From: Chromera velia
Taxonomy: Eukaryota > Sar > Chromeraceae
Length of the DNA: 16,693 bases
Assembly (NCBI GenBank): GCA_018398765.1
Contig: JAHBMJ010002648.1
Location: forward strand, 1-16,693
Direction of reading: 5' to 3'
Part shown: positions 1 to 9,907 of the stretch, piece after piece
How positions within the stretch are numbered: position 1 is the first letter of the stretch
How the letters are laid out: every line of letters starts with the position of its first letter
Notes under the pieces: generated by a model
Told to the model about the DNA's origin: nothing
Databases searched by the model: none
The model's input: the letters and a program-made list of their open reading frames with translations, nothing else
Made by a program: the position numbers and the translations under genes

Positions 1-130
1 CCCCCCCCCCCCCCCCCCCCCGCCACACACACACACACACACATCTCTACAACACACACACGTTTCTCTAAATTCGATCCCATTCACATACACACACACA
101 CACACACATACACACACACACGTTTCTCTA
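1..130. repeat. C21 homopolymer and (AC)n microsatellites
   Basis: The window opens with a run of 21 C followed by two AC-rich tracts (about 23-44 and 89-121). The block ACACACACA-CGTTTCTCTA occurs twice, at about 51-70 and 111-130, a 60-bp spacing that suggests a local duplication. No coding potential is seen. Long C runs like this often coincide with assembly gaps, so the exact run length is unreliable. Confidence 0.9.
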
Positions 131-564
131 CAAGAAACGTAGCTGTCCGATTTATTACTCCTCTAACTTTCCCACACATGCAGACCTTCAGGGTGCATTC
201 CATTTAGAGAGATCAGCCGACAGCCGGGAGAGTTAGGCCGGCCACCCAGATAGAGGAATGTGTCCCGCCAACGATGCTCATACGTGCAATAGGTCAATTG
301 AATGAGCGGAGGCCTCTTTAGTGTCTCTCCGGTTTTGTATCTGGCCTGCTATGCTGAGACGAGTGAGTGCAAAAAGAAGTGCATGCATGCATGCCTGCAC
401 ATGATGGTGCACACCCGCGAACTACATGCATGCCTGCCAGCTAGGGTCGAAATGAGTCGCCAGGAGTACCCAGCTTCATATTTGCATCAGTTCTCTGCCA
501 CCTCTGTAGAAGTGCAAAATATGCTGAAGAAAACACCAACCCGCACGCATGCATGCAGACTCAC
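131..564. other. Probable intron or 3' side of the LCAT-like gene; no coding exon found
   Basis: This stretch lies downstream (minus strand) of the donor at 564. I searched its minus-strand AG sites for an exon that would complete the PGIGG codon and continue an LCAT-like sequence, and found none that convinces. It holds GCATGC-rich blocks at 380-394, 425-433 and 547-557. The open frame on the + strand here has no family features and is probably fortuitous. The second LCAT-like exon is probably beyond the left edge. Confidence 0.4.
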
Positions 565-661
565 CTCCGATTCCGGGAATGAGGAAGACGGGGTTCAGGC
601 CTGACGCTCCCTCAAGGAGAAGAAGGAGACAAAGCCCGAAACTCCATAAGAGGGAAGGCAT
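565..661 (-). CDS. First exon of an LCAT-family (lecithin:cholesterol acyltransferase / phospholipase-like) protein, partial
   Basis: Reading from ATG at 661 on the minus strand, 32 codons run to a perfect GTGAGT splice donor at 564-559, leaving a codon split after its first base. The peptide has a textbook signal sequence (MPSLLWSFG, then a leucine run, then EGASG). It is followed at residues 22-33 by LNPVFLIPGIG(G). In the LCAT family (Pfam LCAT) the mature enzyme begins with a PV-hydrophobic-PG-x-GG strand and turn close to the oxyanion region, directly after a signal peptide or membrane anchor, which is the arrangement seen here. The catalytic Ser/Asp/His would lie in later exons, not seen in this window. 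Such enzymes hydrolyse or transfer acyl chains of phospholipids in the secretory pathway. With only 32 residues the family call rests on one motif and could be another alpha/beta-hydrolase. The gene diverges from the histidine kinase. Confidence 0.5.
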
Positions 662-1340
662 CGTGGACAGCTGCAGAGTCTGTGACCGCTTGGCAAGACA
701 ATCTCAGACTCAGACAGAGATGTCAATGAAGGAGATACAACTGAGAGCCATATATATATTGCAGGGAGACGGGAAGAAGCTAAGGAAGGCTTCTGAATTA
801 AAGTACGTGCAGGAGGTGCTGTCCAAGTAACGGTTTTGTCACACAAGTGCTCCCGTAACGAAACTTCCCAGAAGCGTAATAGCACTGCAGGGAGCTGTCG
901 GACTTGTGAACCTTGAAGTGTTGCAGACGGATGACGTCGAAGGGCAAATTGACATGCACGAATGCGCGAGCGCGCGCTTAATTGAGTGCACTGAACCGAA
1001 TCGGTCAGTCTATACAGCCGATTATTCGGTTTTGCACGGCGATCGAGCGTTTGTATGCATGCATGCAGGGGCATTGCATGCAGGGGCATCCGCGCCTGCA
1101 TGCATTGAATTATATATATATATATATATAAGTCACTGCACGCGCCACGCTGCATGCTCACATCTGCAATTAACTGAATGGAAGAGGGCAGGGGCAGTGT
1201 GAGGTATATGTAAGTGCACAGCTTGTATAGTAGAGGCAGCTCGCTCTGTACATGTCTGTCCACGTCCTTGTCCTGCCTCTAGTTCCTTTGCTCCTGCGCT
1301 CAATTTCGTCTGAAGCTCTGCATTGTTCTTCCAGGCCAGC
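662..1340. promoter_or_regulatory. Divergent intergenic region with TGCATGC clusters and (TA)10 tract
   Basis: About 680 bp separate the LCAT-like start (minus, 661) from the kinase start (plus, 1341). Copies of TGCATGC or overlapping ATGCATGC occur at 1055-1067, 1075-1082, 1097-1104 and 1151-1157, with more at 380-394, 425-433 and 547-557 in the LCAT-like intron. A (TA)10 run lies at 1111-1130. A pyrimidine-rich stretch ending in CCAG at 1331-1334, just before the kinase ATG, could be the acceptor of a 5'UTR intron. The regulatory reading is inference: TGCATGCA is a known ApiAP2 target in Plasmodium, and ApiAP2 factors are expected in chromerids. Confidence 0.4.
1111..1130. repeat. (TA)10 microsatellite
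   Basis: Ten uninterrupted TA units lie in the divergent promoter, just after a TGCATGCA box. It could be a TATA-like or low-melting element or a neutral microsatellite; the sequence alone does not decide. Confidence 0.9.
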
Positions 1341-4300
1341 ATGTTGTCGAAATTGGGCGTGAAGTTGGTCCCTCACACAGCTGAGAAATCGAAGCAACAG
1401 GGAGGGCCGAAATCTACAGAGGACGACAGCTGTTTTCTTGGAGAGGCATTTCGGAGCAAGTGCTTCGCTAAGCAGGTACGCACGTTGGTTTGCACCCCGT
1501 AGAGAATCACATGCAGATCCAATTTATCCTTGCTTGCTTGCTTGCTTGGTTTCTTGTGCGTGGTGCAGCTGAAGCACCTGGCTCCCTGTCTGAAGTCTTA
1601 TGCCCTCATGGTGGCGTTTGGGGTAACGATGGCGACGTCCTTTGGACACATGGACACTCCAACTTGCTTGCTGCTCCTTGGTGGGGTTGGGGTACTCGTA
1701 CTGGCAGTTTCGCCCACGGCTCTCCAACGGTTTCTCTCCAACAAGAAGAACACAGAGACTGGGGAAGCATCCACAGAGACAAGCGAGGCGGTGACATTCT
1801 ACTGTCTCTCTGTTATGGTAGTCGCCTTTCGAATTGCTCAGCTGACCTGGAAAGCGCCAAATTTCGCCGCCTATTGCTGTGCTTCCGGATATGCATGTAA
1901 GTCGAAGTTTCTTCAGTTGTCTGACCTTGATTTCTCTGTGCGCTCAGGGACTCTTTGATCCTCATCTGATCTGTCTCTGCAGCGGTGATGTTCAAGCCCT
2001 TCGTTCAGACTCTGCACTTGTCCGACTCTCACTTTTGGTGCATCAACGTACTCGACTCGGCCAGTTGGTGGGCGACAACAGCCCTAGTTCTGTCAGTGAT
2101 ATACCCCGGGGAGGATGCACAGAGCGTGGGGTGCATGTGGTTTCTCCTTTGCATCTTCGCGGTGTCACCGATCAGACATTCCTCCATTTTTCGGTCACTG
2201 ACCTCTCTCACTCTCGCGGAAGCAGAGAAAGAGATGTGTCTTCGAGCAGAGACGGAGAAGGGGCGGGACAATTTTGTCAGTTACATCATGCACGAAATGA
2301 GAAATCCGCTTTACGGGGCCTCGTTGCTGGTAGTAGAGTACCTTGAGACCCTAGCCGAGCTAAGTGCGGCGGCCAGGGTAAAGACGCAGAACCAAACATC
2401 TCTAACATCACTCCAAGCTGTAGTGCAAGAAGGGTGTGGGCGTCTGGAACAACTGACCGGATTTCTCTCGGCCCAGTTCGATAAGATGAGAGGCGTGTGC
2501 GATGACGTTCTTCAGGTACGTCCTCCCGATGTTTGGACGCTGATGTTTGTCGTCTTCTTGTCACTCTTTCTGTGTTTGTGGTCTCTGCGTCCTATGCGTC
2601 ACCGCCAGCGTTGCGCATCCTCTTCCTCCTCCCTCCCGCTCAATAACATCCCGATTACTCTCTGTCTCTACCTCTCTCGTTCGTTTCTTTCCCCCCGCCA
2701 AAATTAATCACTGTCCTCTGTTCGGCCCTTTCTTTCGTCTCCGTCTCCGTCGGTCCTGTTGCGCCCCATAATCCTCTGGCTGTCCTTTGCGTGTGTGTAT
2801 GTGGGCGCAACTCCTTTTTGCAAAACTGTTCCTGCATGTGCAGCTGAAGAAACTAGAGAAAGGCGGATTCGAGTACGTATTCCAACCGGCAGACATTCGC
2901 CAGTGGGTCTCCAAACTGGCTGCACAGGTCGCCCCCCTCTTTGACAATAAAAGAAGAGCATCCGCCAAACCAGCAGCCGAAGATCAAAAAAGGGGGGAAC
3001 TGAGCGAGCAGGGTGACTGTCTTGCAAATGGAAACAGAGATCTGAAAAGAGCCGGAGGAAAAACCCAGAACGGACTCGGGACAAGTATGCTCTGTACAGA
3101 TCAGTCTGTCTCCTTCTCGTGGTCTTTTGAGTGCACACCAGAGGCAGAGACCATGCTGAGGGATCGGCCTTTTGGTGTTGCCGACTTCTCGCGACTTGAC
3201 CAGGTCGTTTCGAATTTTATCAGTAACGCGAAAAAGTTCACGAAGAAGGGGGGTGTTTTTCTTCGTTGCATGATCTCAGAAGTACCTTACAAGAACAGCA
3301 ACACCGCCCCAGAATCTGAATTGTCTGGAACCAAAGAGAAAGAGAAAAGGTCCCAGAAGGTAACGGAGTCTGAAGCTAATGCAGTCCTGTCGGGCTCCCA
3401 AAATACCCAGTGGCAGACAGCGTTGGAGTTGGAGAGAAATCACAAGAATCCTGATGGCGATGACAAAGGACAGGTAGGAGAAGGCGGGGTCCCTTCTCAT
3501 CAATCAGAGTCACCGTCTTCCCCCCCCCTTCCCTGCGTCACGATGAGAATTGAGGTGACTGACACAGGCCCCGGATTGAGCGCGGACGACATCGGAAAGC
3601 TCTTTCAACCTTACGGGCAGGTGCGGGCAGGGGAGATGCAAAATGGGGGGGGCACAGGGTTGGGTCTGGTCATATGCAAGTCGTTGGTTGAGGCGCATTC
3701 TCACGGTATGATTGGAGTAGAGAGCGAGGGCAGAGGGGAGGGGAGCACTTTTTTCTTTCAAGTATGTCTCCCTCTCCTAACAGGACTGTCTGCACAGCCG
3801 CAGGAAACAGAAGCGGTCAGAAGTGCAGATTCGATCGCGAGAGAGGAAAAAGAAGCAGACGGTACATATCGATCCAAGGCCGTGCCACTGTGTGAGGAAG
3901 ACAGTCGTCGTTCCTCCCTCTCCCTCAGGCAGACACATGATCGCTTTCCGTCAGGCTCCTGTGGGGGGGCCATCACGCCCCCACGGCGTATGTCTGAGGT
4001 GGCAGGGGTGTGGGGTTCTCAGGCTGAGTTGCCAGCTTGCAGGGATTCTATCAACATAGAGAAGCCGCGCAGGAAAGAAGCAGACTCGAAAGGACCAACA
4101 ACAGCATCTAGTCACACACACTCTTCCCACCTAGTCCCGAATTATCTGCCTTCCTCACTATGCGATTCGGGGGGTCTGACTGCAGATGTGCTGATTGTAG
4201 ATGACGATCGGTTCTGCTTGATGGCTTGTGCTGCTGCAATCCGTCGCTTGGGGTTGACTGTCAAGGGAGTGGAAGATGGGGACGAGGCCGTCGATCTGAT

Positions 4301-4592
4301 CGTGTCGGGTGGTGAGTCATTCCGGGTCGTTCTGACTGACAAAAACATGGAACGGGTCGATGGACCTGAGGCCGTTCGACAGCTCTGCGCGCATTTCGAG
4401 TCTCTGCCGAAGGGTGGAGAAGGGTGGGTGATACGACCGGACGGAAGGCTTCAGTGCGTGCCTTCGATTGTCGGTGTGACCGGGGACACTCTTGAAGAGA
4501 CACGAGAGGACTTTGCCCGAGCGGGTGCGGAGAGAGTTGTGCTGAAACCCCTCAAAGTAGAAGACCTGAAGGGACTTTTACAGTTTGACTAA
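1341..4592 (+). CDS. Membrane-bound hybrid histidine kinase (HisKA + HATPase + receiver), four exons
   Basis: Join 1341-1475, 1569-1896, 1983-2515, 2844-4592 gives 914 residues. The introns have donors GTACGC, GTAAGT, GTACGT and CAG acceptors, and phases agree (0, 1, 0). Residues 46-217 hold about five hydrophobic segments (roughly 56-71, 77-93, 119-137, 182-195, 203-217). A short helical linker leads to the H-box YIMHEMRNPL, with phospho-acceptor His258. The ATPase part has the N-box (N456, N460), G1 DTGPG (D572), F-box (LFQPY, F586) and G2 GGGTGLGL (600-607). A C-terminal receiver shows the acidic patch D785-D787, phospho-acceptor D831, T878 and K900. Expected role: autophosphorylation on His258, then transfer to D831 or onward through a phosphotransfer protein. 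There is no PAS, GAF, HAMP or CHASE domain, so the membrane segments themselves may sense. Odd points: about 110 residues separate N-box and G1, where 35-40 is usual, and the extra part is hydrophilic and low-complexity. Another such region of about 150 residues precedes the receiver. The start is the first ATG after an in-frame stop at 1311; an upstream non-coding exon is possible. Confidence 0.88.
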
Positions 4593-5724
4593 GGGTGATT
4601 GCAAGTTCGGGTGTGCATGGGAAAGAAAGAAAAGACGTTTGGTAAAGTGGAGGACAGATTCAAACACGCTGCTACATGCACAGATTTTTAAATGTTGAAT
4701 CATCGCTTAGACTGGAATGAACTTTTTCTCTATCAGACTTAAATCGGTCTTGAGTTGCTAAAACAAGAGCAGGTTTGAGGCGCAACTGTGTTTGATATGT
4801 TGCAACAGACAAAAAAAACCTAAGTACAGCCTAGAGTATAGCTTAAAACCGCTTCATGTCTTGATGTAAATTGAGTCAGATCTCTTTCTACTAACTTATT
4901 TTTCGGTTAATTGTTCTTCTTTGAGTTTAAAGTTGAAGAAATATATTTAATATCGATTAAATTTTGAAAGTATATTATTTTTTGTAAGCAACTTGAAGGC
5001 TAGCTTGACCTACAGCTTGAAGCCTAAGGCCCTAAGTTGAAGGTTGCTTTATCAGTTTTAAGTTTAAAAAACGTATAACCGTTATGTACGTATTTGCTGC
5101 AAAACTTGAAGATTTACCAAAATAACACTTAATATATAATAGAACTTGAATATGTAGCTTAATGTTCTAGTTGTTGCGTGCCGCTTAGTGCCGCTGTATT
5201 GCGTCGCGTATGGACCTTGCGGTATGTTCGTCCTGGCTGTCCTGTTCGTGCCTTTGAACCGTACCCGCCGCGGGTTCTGCAAAAAAAGGGGCGGGCCGCC
5301 ACCGCCGGGCCGCACTGCATGAGCCCCGACGGAGCGGGCGCGTATACGTGTACGTTGATGTTGCGATGTTGCTTTCTGACGCGTGATGGTTCTGTTGTTG
5401 CTCACGAAGAACTCAAGTGGCAAGAACCAATGACCAGAAACGCGTCAAAGTTTCTCTTTCTCAACGTCTACAGTCTGCCGGGGGGTCCGAAAAGCAGATA
5501 TGTACATCAACATATACATTCTACAAGGCTTGCTGTTACAGCTCGATCTCACTATAGAAGCAACAACAACAGAATTATATGCTCACGCAACTTTTTAGCT
5601 GCACGAAGCCAACTTAAATGGGAAAGCAAGCGAGAGAAAGCAGCACCAGACCAACAATTTGTCCAACTGTTATATATCTACAAGCACTTGGCGTTAGCGA
5701 TCAAAGCCTACACCAGATTTCACG
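4593..5724. other. AT-rich intergenic region with recurrent CTTGAAG/AAGTTGAAG motifs; no supported gene
   Basis: The kinase stop is followed by about 580 bp of AT-rich DNA in which ACTTGAA, CTTGAAG and AAGTTGAAG recur (for example near 4930, 4990, 5015, 5037, 5104, 5144). This looks like a decayed repeat. From about 5170 base composition turns GC-rich, with a marked GC island at 5260-5345. A frame of about 196 codons (5178-5768) is open but lacks an early ATG, any recognised motif and a matching splice pattern, so I do not call it a gene. TATATAT at 5671-5677 lies about 50 bp before the next gene's ATG and could be a TATA-like element. Confidence 0.5.
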
Positions 5725-8229
5725 ATGCCAGGCAGCAGCACCACTTATGGAGGCTGCGGTGTTTCTGAACCCCTTGTGAAGAAGCTCTTTTGGGCAATGT
5801 GAGTCTTTTTGTGTGTGTTCTGTTCTTTGTGTTGTTCAGATGTGAGTGCATGTATGTGTGTGCAAAAGAGAGAAAATGTCCGGGTGCCAGCGTTTCAGAT
5901 CCCCACCTCCCGATCGCACTTCATTCTTCTGCATGCCCGACTCCTGCCGAACGCTGCCGAACTAGCTTTGGGTCTCTGACTTCTCTGTTTGGTAGGCTTT
6001 CAGTCAGACTGCATGTCAGTCTGCTCGTCAGTGTTTCATGTACGTCTACGTGTGTTGTTGTCGGTCCTTCAATCACTTCATCCATCGGTCCACGGAGTGG
6101 ATGCTCAAGTAAGAGAACCAGATTTCTGGTGCTTGTCTTTCTGCTTTCCTCCTTCTCCGCCATACATTATATGCATTGTTTCCTTTCTTTTCCTCCCCCT
6201 TCCTTCTTGCTATGCTCTCTGCAGTAGCGCTGAGGAGTTCCTCGGGCCCCCTTCCAACTTCCCGGATACCTCCCTTCCTGTGGTATGGGAAGGCCGAATT
6301 CGGAATCCCAAGCAGGAGCAATGCTTGTACGTGGTAAAGAAACCGACAAGTGCTGGTTCTTCTGCTTCCACCTTCTGTTCCTCAGGCAGGGGTGGTTGTA
6401 CAGTCCAAAGTCCCCCCAACTGCCTCCACACTCCTGCCTCTCCCGGTGCAGAGGCAGGAGCGGGAGAGGAGGATACGGTGCCGACAGAGGGAGAGCTAGC
6501 AGTCGCACAGGGAGAGGAGGATACGGTGCTGACAGAGGGAGAGCTAGCAGTCGCACAGGGAGAGGAGGATACGGTGCCGACAGAGGGAGAGCTAGCAGTT
6601 GCACAGGGAGAGGAGGATACGGTGCCGATTGAGGGAGAGCTAGCAGTAGCACAGGGAGAGGAGGATACGGTGCCGACAGAGGGAGAGCTAGCAGTCGCAC
6701 AGGGAGAGGAGGATACGGTGCCGACAGAGGGAGAGCTAGCAGTCACACAGGGAGAGAAAGAAGCGGAGACGTTATTTGAGAGTCTGCTCATAGAGGGAAG
6801 ACGAAGGGATGCAATTGTATTGACTTTGTCAGCTACAGGCTTTCTTGCTGGAGCGAAAGGGCTCATCTCGATTGGTGTACCCGCTTTCCCTCTCTTTGTC
6901 ATTCTGTTGTCCCTGTGTCTCTTGGCGTTGGTCGGCGTCTCCCGAGTCTCTTCGAGAGGCAACAAGCGGCCTCCCTTTGAGAGAGATCTGGAGCGGGGGG
7001 TAGGGGCAAGACAGGAGTGGTTTAAGAAGGGTGTCGCTGAGCTGAAAGACATTCAAGCTCTTAAAAGACGAATGTGGAGTCTCACGGTTTGTATCTTCGT
7101 CTATGCCCTTATCCCCGTTTTCCTCTACCTTGTCTTTGCCCTCTCGTATGCCATCTCAGCACCAACCCCAATCAGAGGGAAGTTCGGCGACTCCTTCAGA
7201 GACGATTTACGTCTCCATCTCCGTTCTGTATACCTTGAACCCCCCTTTGAATTGCCACAGCCTGTGATCGAAACTGAGAGACGGTACCTCCGGAGGCGTG
7301 TCCCACAAGTTGAGCCCGAGGCAGCAGAGACAGATATGCAAAGGGATGTCCTGTCTCTCTCGTCCTTCCCCCTGCATCTCTCTGTCATCCTCGTCTCTTT
7401 GTGGATGGTGGTGGGAGCACTTTGGTTGCTCACACGTTTGCTGAAGCGCCAGAGGAGGGGAAAGCCTCTGGAGCGCTTCGGTGCATCCGCACTCCCTTCC
7501 TGTTGCCCTCCGCCTTTGTCTGGGGACCGAGCAGTAGACGCTGAGGAGGAGGAGGAGGAGGAAACGGAAGACGAAGAAGCAAAAGAAGAACTGGAAGAAG
7601 ACGTCTCTCCCCCCCCAAGCCCCCCCTTCCGAATTTATCTCCCCGTTCCCCTTCCCGACTCCCCCCCTCAGTTAGAGAGAGCTGCAGGCTGCATAGAGAC
7701 TGACAGTGTCCGTCGGCAGTGGGTAGTCGAACCTCAGAGCGAGGAGGCGGCAGTGGACAAGGCTGCCAATGAGATGGAGTGGGAGTTCTTTGTGAAGAGA
7801 GGGAGGGAGTGGGATGCATCACAGCGCGATGCAAGGGCTCTCTTGAGGGCAGCAAAACGCGCCAGGGAGACCGGGCACGAGCAGGCCCCGGAAATGCAGA
7901 GGAGGGCAAACGAGGCCGTCAGAAAGTCCAATCGTCTGAAGCCCTGGGGTCAGCCGCCGCCAGAGATGGACACAGGGAGGCAACGGGGGGAAGCAGAGAC
8001 ACTGGCTCAGGGAGGCTCGCAGAGACACTCAGCGACGGAGATGGAGAATGGGGCTGGCAGTGCACAGAGTACCAGAATGGGCACAGAGACGGAGGCAGAT
8101 AGAGATGGACAAGGGACACAGGGGTGGATGTGGGAGATGGCAGTGCGGGGAGTGGAAGACACCCGCCAGACAGTGACAGGGACAGTCGTTGCCGTTCGCA
8201 GTTTCGTCCTCTGGGCAGTGGGAATGTGA
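5725..8229 (+). CDS. Multi-pass membrane protein with six 16-residue tandem repeats, function unknown
   Basis: The simplest model joins 5725-5798 to 6225-8229 (donor GTGAGT, acceptor CTCTGCAG), giving 692 residues. An optional in-frame exon at 6004-6108 would give 727. ATG 5725 is the first after an in-frame stop at 5695. In the 692-residue model, residues 105-200 are six copies of GEEDTVPTEGELAVAQ. Hydrophobic segments follow at about 220-240 and 243-264, at 310-336 and at 407-430. A loop of about 70 residues separates the last two. The C-terminal half is hydrophilic, with a Glu-rich run (about 465-485), a proline-rich stretch and a charged, helix-prone tail, ending WAVGM. I recognise no family. 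Repeats and C-terminal tail may face the same side if there are four membrane spans. It lies in the same direction as the kinase but 1.1 kb away, so it has its own promoter. The long C-terminal open frame is secure; the N-terminal exons are less so. Confidence 0.68.
6004..6108 (+). other. Possible cassette exon in the membrane-protein gene
   Basis: This block is bounded by an acceptor-like TTTCAG (ends 6003) and a consensus donor GTAAGA (6109). It is 105 bp, a multiple of three, and is open in the frame needed to join exon 5725-5798 (phase 2) to exon 6225-8229 (phase 2). It would add 35 residues, cysteine-rich at first (VYVCCC). Because skipping and inclusion both keep the frame, it could be an alternative exon, or the whole 5799-6224 stretch could be a single intron. 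Confidence 0.35.
6463..6750 (+). repeat. Coding minisatellite, six 48-bp units
   Basis: Six tandem 48-bp units start at 6463, 6511, 6559, 6607, 6655 and 6703. Each encodes GEEDTVPTEGELAVAQ. Only a few single-base differences are seen: Pro to Leu in unit 2, Thr to Ile in unit 4, Ala to Thr in unit 6 and silent changes in the Val codon in units 3 and 4. This implies recent expansion. The unit is a multiple of three, so the array is also open in other frames and on the opposite strand. Those extra frames are consequences of the repeat. Confidence 0.97.
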
Positions 8230-8647
8230 GGGAGGGAGAGGGTGGCCCTTCGTCTTCATTCCCTTCGTGCCCTTCTAGCTGTGTGGTAGCATCCCTGCCC
8301 TGGGACAACCTCAGGGGGCATGGAGAAGAGGCCATGCAGGGGTGTGAAGCACAAGAAAAAAGAAAAGCGGAGTCACTGTCATGAATTGCATGAGAAGTTT
8401 TGAGCCAGGGGGGTGAGAGCTCTACGTTTTTCGTAGTCACATGGAGAAAGTTCCTTACTCTGGTAGGAAGGGGAGGGGAGAGAGCAAGAGAAAGCGAGGG
8501 AAAGGGGAGGGTAATATTGAAGGACATCTTTCTTTCTCTCTGCGCGGTCTTTGTGACATGAGGGGCGGGTTGGAAAGGAGAGGGGCTCATTGACAAGGGA
8601 TGGGGGGGGAGAAACAAGAATGCTAGACAAGAATGACGAAGGTTTGA
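8230..8647. other. Purine-rich 3' flank of the membrane-protein gene
   Basis: This region is G/A-rich on the + strand (for example 8465-8515) and has no supported gene. The long minus-strand open frame here is Ser/Pro/Leu-rich low-complexity sequence antisense to the membrane-protein tail, and is best read as a compositional artefact. It probably includes the 3'UTR. Confidence 0.45.
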
Positions 8648-8890
8648 ATGTTTGCGGAACCGAATCTCTCCTCCAACGACGCGGGAGGCATGAGAGATCG
8701 TAGAGCTCTTCGTGTTTCGAGCTGTGAACAATGGGATGAGCCCAAATCTGTGGGATTCAGGGGAAAAAGGAACCTGTATGAGAGAATTCTTTCGTTCGGC
8801 AGTCTGTGTGACATTAGGGAGGCGTTGGAAGCAAGAGGGGTAGTAGAAAAAGAGAGCAAAAAGGGTTGCATTGAGAATAATTGTCGGTAA
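8648..8890 (+). CDS. Candidate small protein or first exon, 80 codons, unknown function
   Basis: ATG at 8648 directly follows an in-frame TGA. The frame runs 80 codons to TAA. The composition is protein-like (charged and hydrophilic, with the stretch LYERILSFGSLCDIREALEA near the middle) and no family is recognised. A consensus donor GTAAGG sits at 8887. If used, the exon ends after two bases of a codon, a phase that matches the acceptor before 9736. Against it, the surrounding DNA is purine-rich while introns elsewhere in this window are pyrimidine-rich on the coding strand. The opposite strand is also partly open and has acceptor-like CACAG sites. Either strand could be the real one. Confidence 0.3.
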   Translation: MFAEPNLSSNDAGGMRDRRALRVSSCEQWDEPKSVGFRGKRNLYERILSFGSLCDIREALEARGVVEKESKKGCIENNCR

Positions 8891-9735
8891 GGGTCCTGTG
8901 TTGAAATTAAGTGGCAGGGGGGGTGTCCCGAGCTAGAGAGACGGGGGACAGAGGTGTGATCATCTATCTAAACAGTCTGCTTGCATTTACTATGCTGGCA
9001 CAGATAGAAAACTAACCAGAGCAGGAGAAGGACGGGGGGACAGGCAGGAAAGAGAGGGTCGTTTCTTGGTCAAAGAAGCAGCCGAAAAGCATGCCGAAAC
9101 CGATGTTGCTTAACCCGCACCTCTAGTATGCAATCGGGGACAGACAAATGCACTCCACTGACAAGTGAGTGCATACAGGGGCATGGTCTTCAAAGGAGGC
9201 TGCCGGAGAAGTGTTTGATCTTCCCAACGGCCATACCAGAAAGACAGTGGAGAGGGGGCCTCCCTCCACGACATTCAGAGAGGGGCACACGGACAATGCA
9301 TAAGCAGGTGCAGGCATAGTCGTTCACGAACATTGGGGGGGGGCGTCGATGCACACGCACAGAGGTGGAGTGACGCAGGAGGAAGGGAAGACTCATAAGA
9401 AGTTTGAGCGAACAAAAGGTTGGTCAAATTAGCTTGTCTGTTGGTAGGAAGTATATAATCATATTCTCAACCTAACTCAACAGGACTTTGCCTCGATCCA
9501 TGTCTCGCTCGGCCCCTCTGATTGACCCATGAAGATTCATTCTACCCTCTCTCTTTCTGATGGTCTGTGTCATTCATGTGTTGACGCCTCGTTTTTCTTG
9601 CATTCTTTTGAGTAATTGCGTGCCTCTTTTCCACTGTATTTGACTCATTGAAAATCTCTCCTCCCTGAAACTTGATCCGCTCTGACGTTTCTGAATTGTT
9701 TTGCGCTTTCTTTCCTATCCACCTCTTGCCTACAG
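8891..9735. other. Intergenic or intronic stretch without a supported gene
   Basis: Two overlapping open frames of about 63 codons occur on opposite strands near 9123-9319; neither has motifs or clear splice partners. The first half is purine-rich. From about 9540 to 9735 the + strand becomes strongly pyrimidine-rich and ends in GCCTACAG, the look of an intron on the + strand. Confidence 0.4.
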
Positions 9736-9907
9736 AAGAACACTGTACGTGCTGAGGGTAGGGCGAACTGGGCCTACAATCAGTTTGCCTCCCGTCAGTC
9801 TGATGGGAAGACTTTGGTTGGACGACAACTGCGTAGGCCGGAGTGCAGGCGTCTCTCTGGACCCTCAGACTAGCTCCATGTGGAGGGAAGGCTTTGGAGG
9901 GAGTTGA
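9736..9907 (+). CDS. Candidate exon, unknown protein
   Basis: The block starts after a long pyrimidine tract and CTACAG acceptor (ends 9735). Entered with one base completing a split codon, it is open for 56 codons to TGA at 9905-9907 and reads RTLYVLRVGRTGPTISLPP onward. That phase fits the donor at 8887, so 8648-8886 plus 9736-9907 would make a two-exon gene of about 136 residues. A second frame (phase 0, beginning KNTVRAEGRANW) is also open for 45 codons, so the reading frame is not certain. No family is recognised. Confidence 0.3.

Noticed and set aside
595-1263. 222-codon minus-strand open frame over the divergent promoter
   Set aside because: It reads through the (TA)10 tract as Ile-Tyr repeats and through GCATGC repeats, shows no motifs, and conflicts with the LCAT-like first exon.
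5178-5768. 196-codon + strand open frame before the membrane-protein gene
   Set aside because: It has no early ATG and no family motif, spans a sharp GC change, and overlaps the preferred first exon in another frame.
6327-6385. 59-bp intron with GTACGT donor and CTCAG acceptor inside the membrane-protein gene
   Set aside because: Removing it shifts the frame away from the better upstream reading and needs a different first-exon phase. It remains a minor alternative for transcript data to settle.
6167-7052. Long minus-strand open frames across the 48-bp repeats
   Set aside because: The repeat unit is a multiple of three, so several frames stay open automatically. The + strand frame continues into membrane segments and a long unique region.
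7919-8731. 270-codon minus-strand open frame
   Set aside because: It is Ser/Pro/Leu-rich low-complexity sequence, largely antisense to the membrane-protein tail and purine-rich flank.
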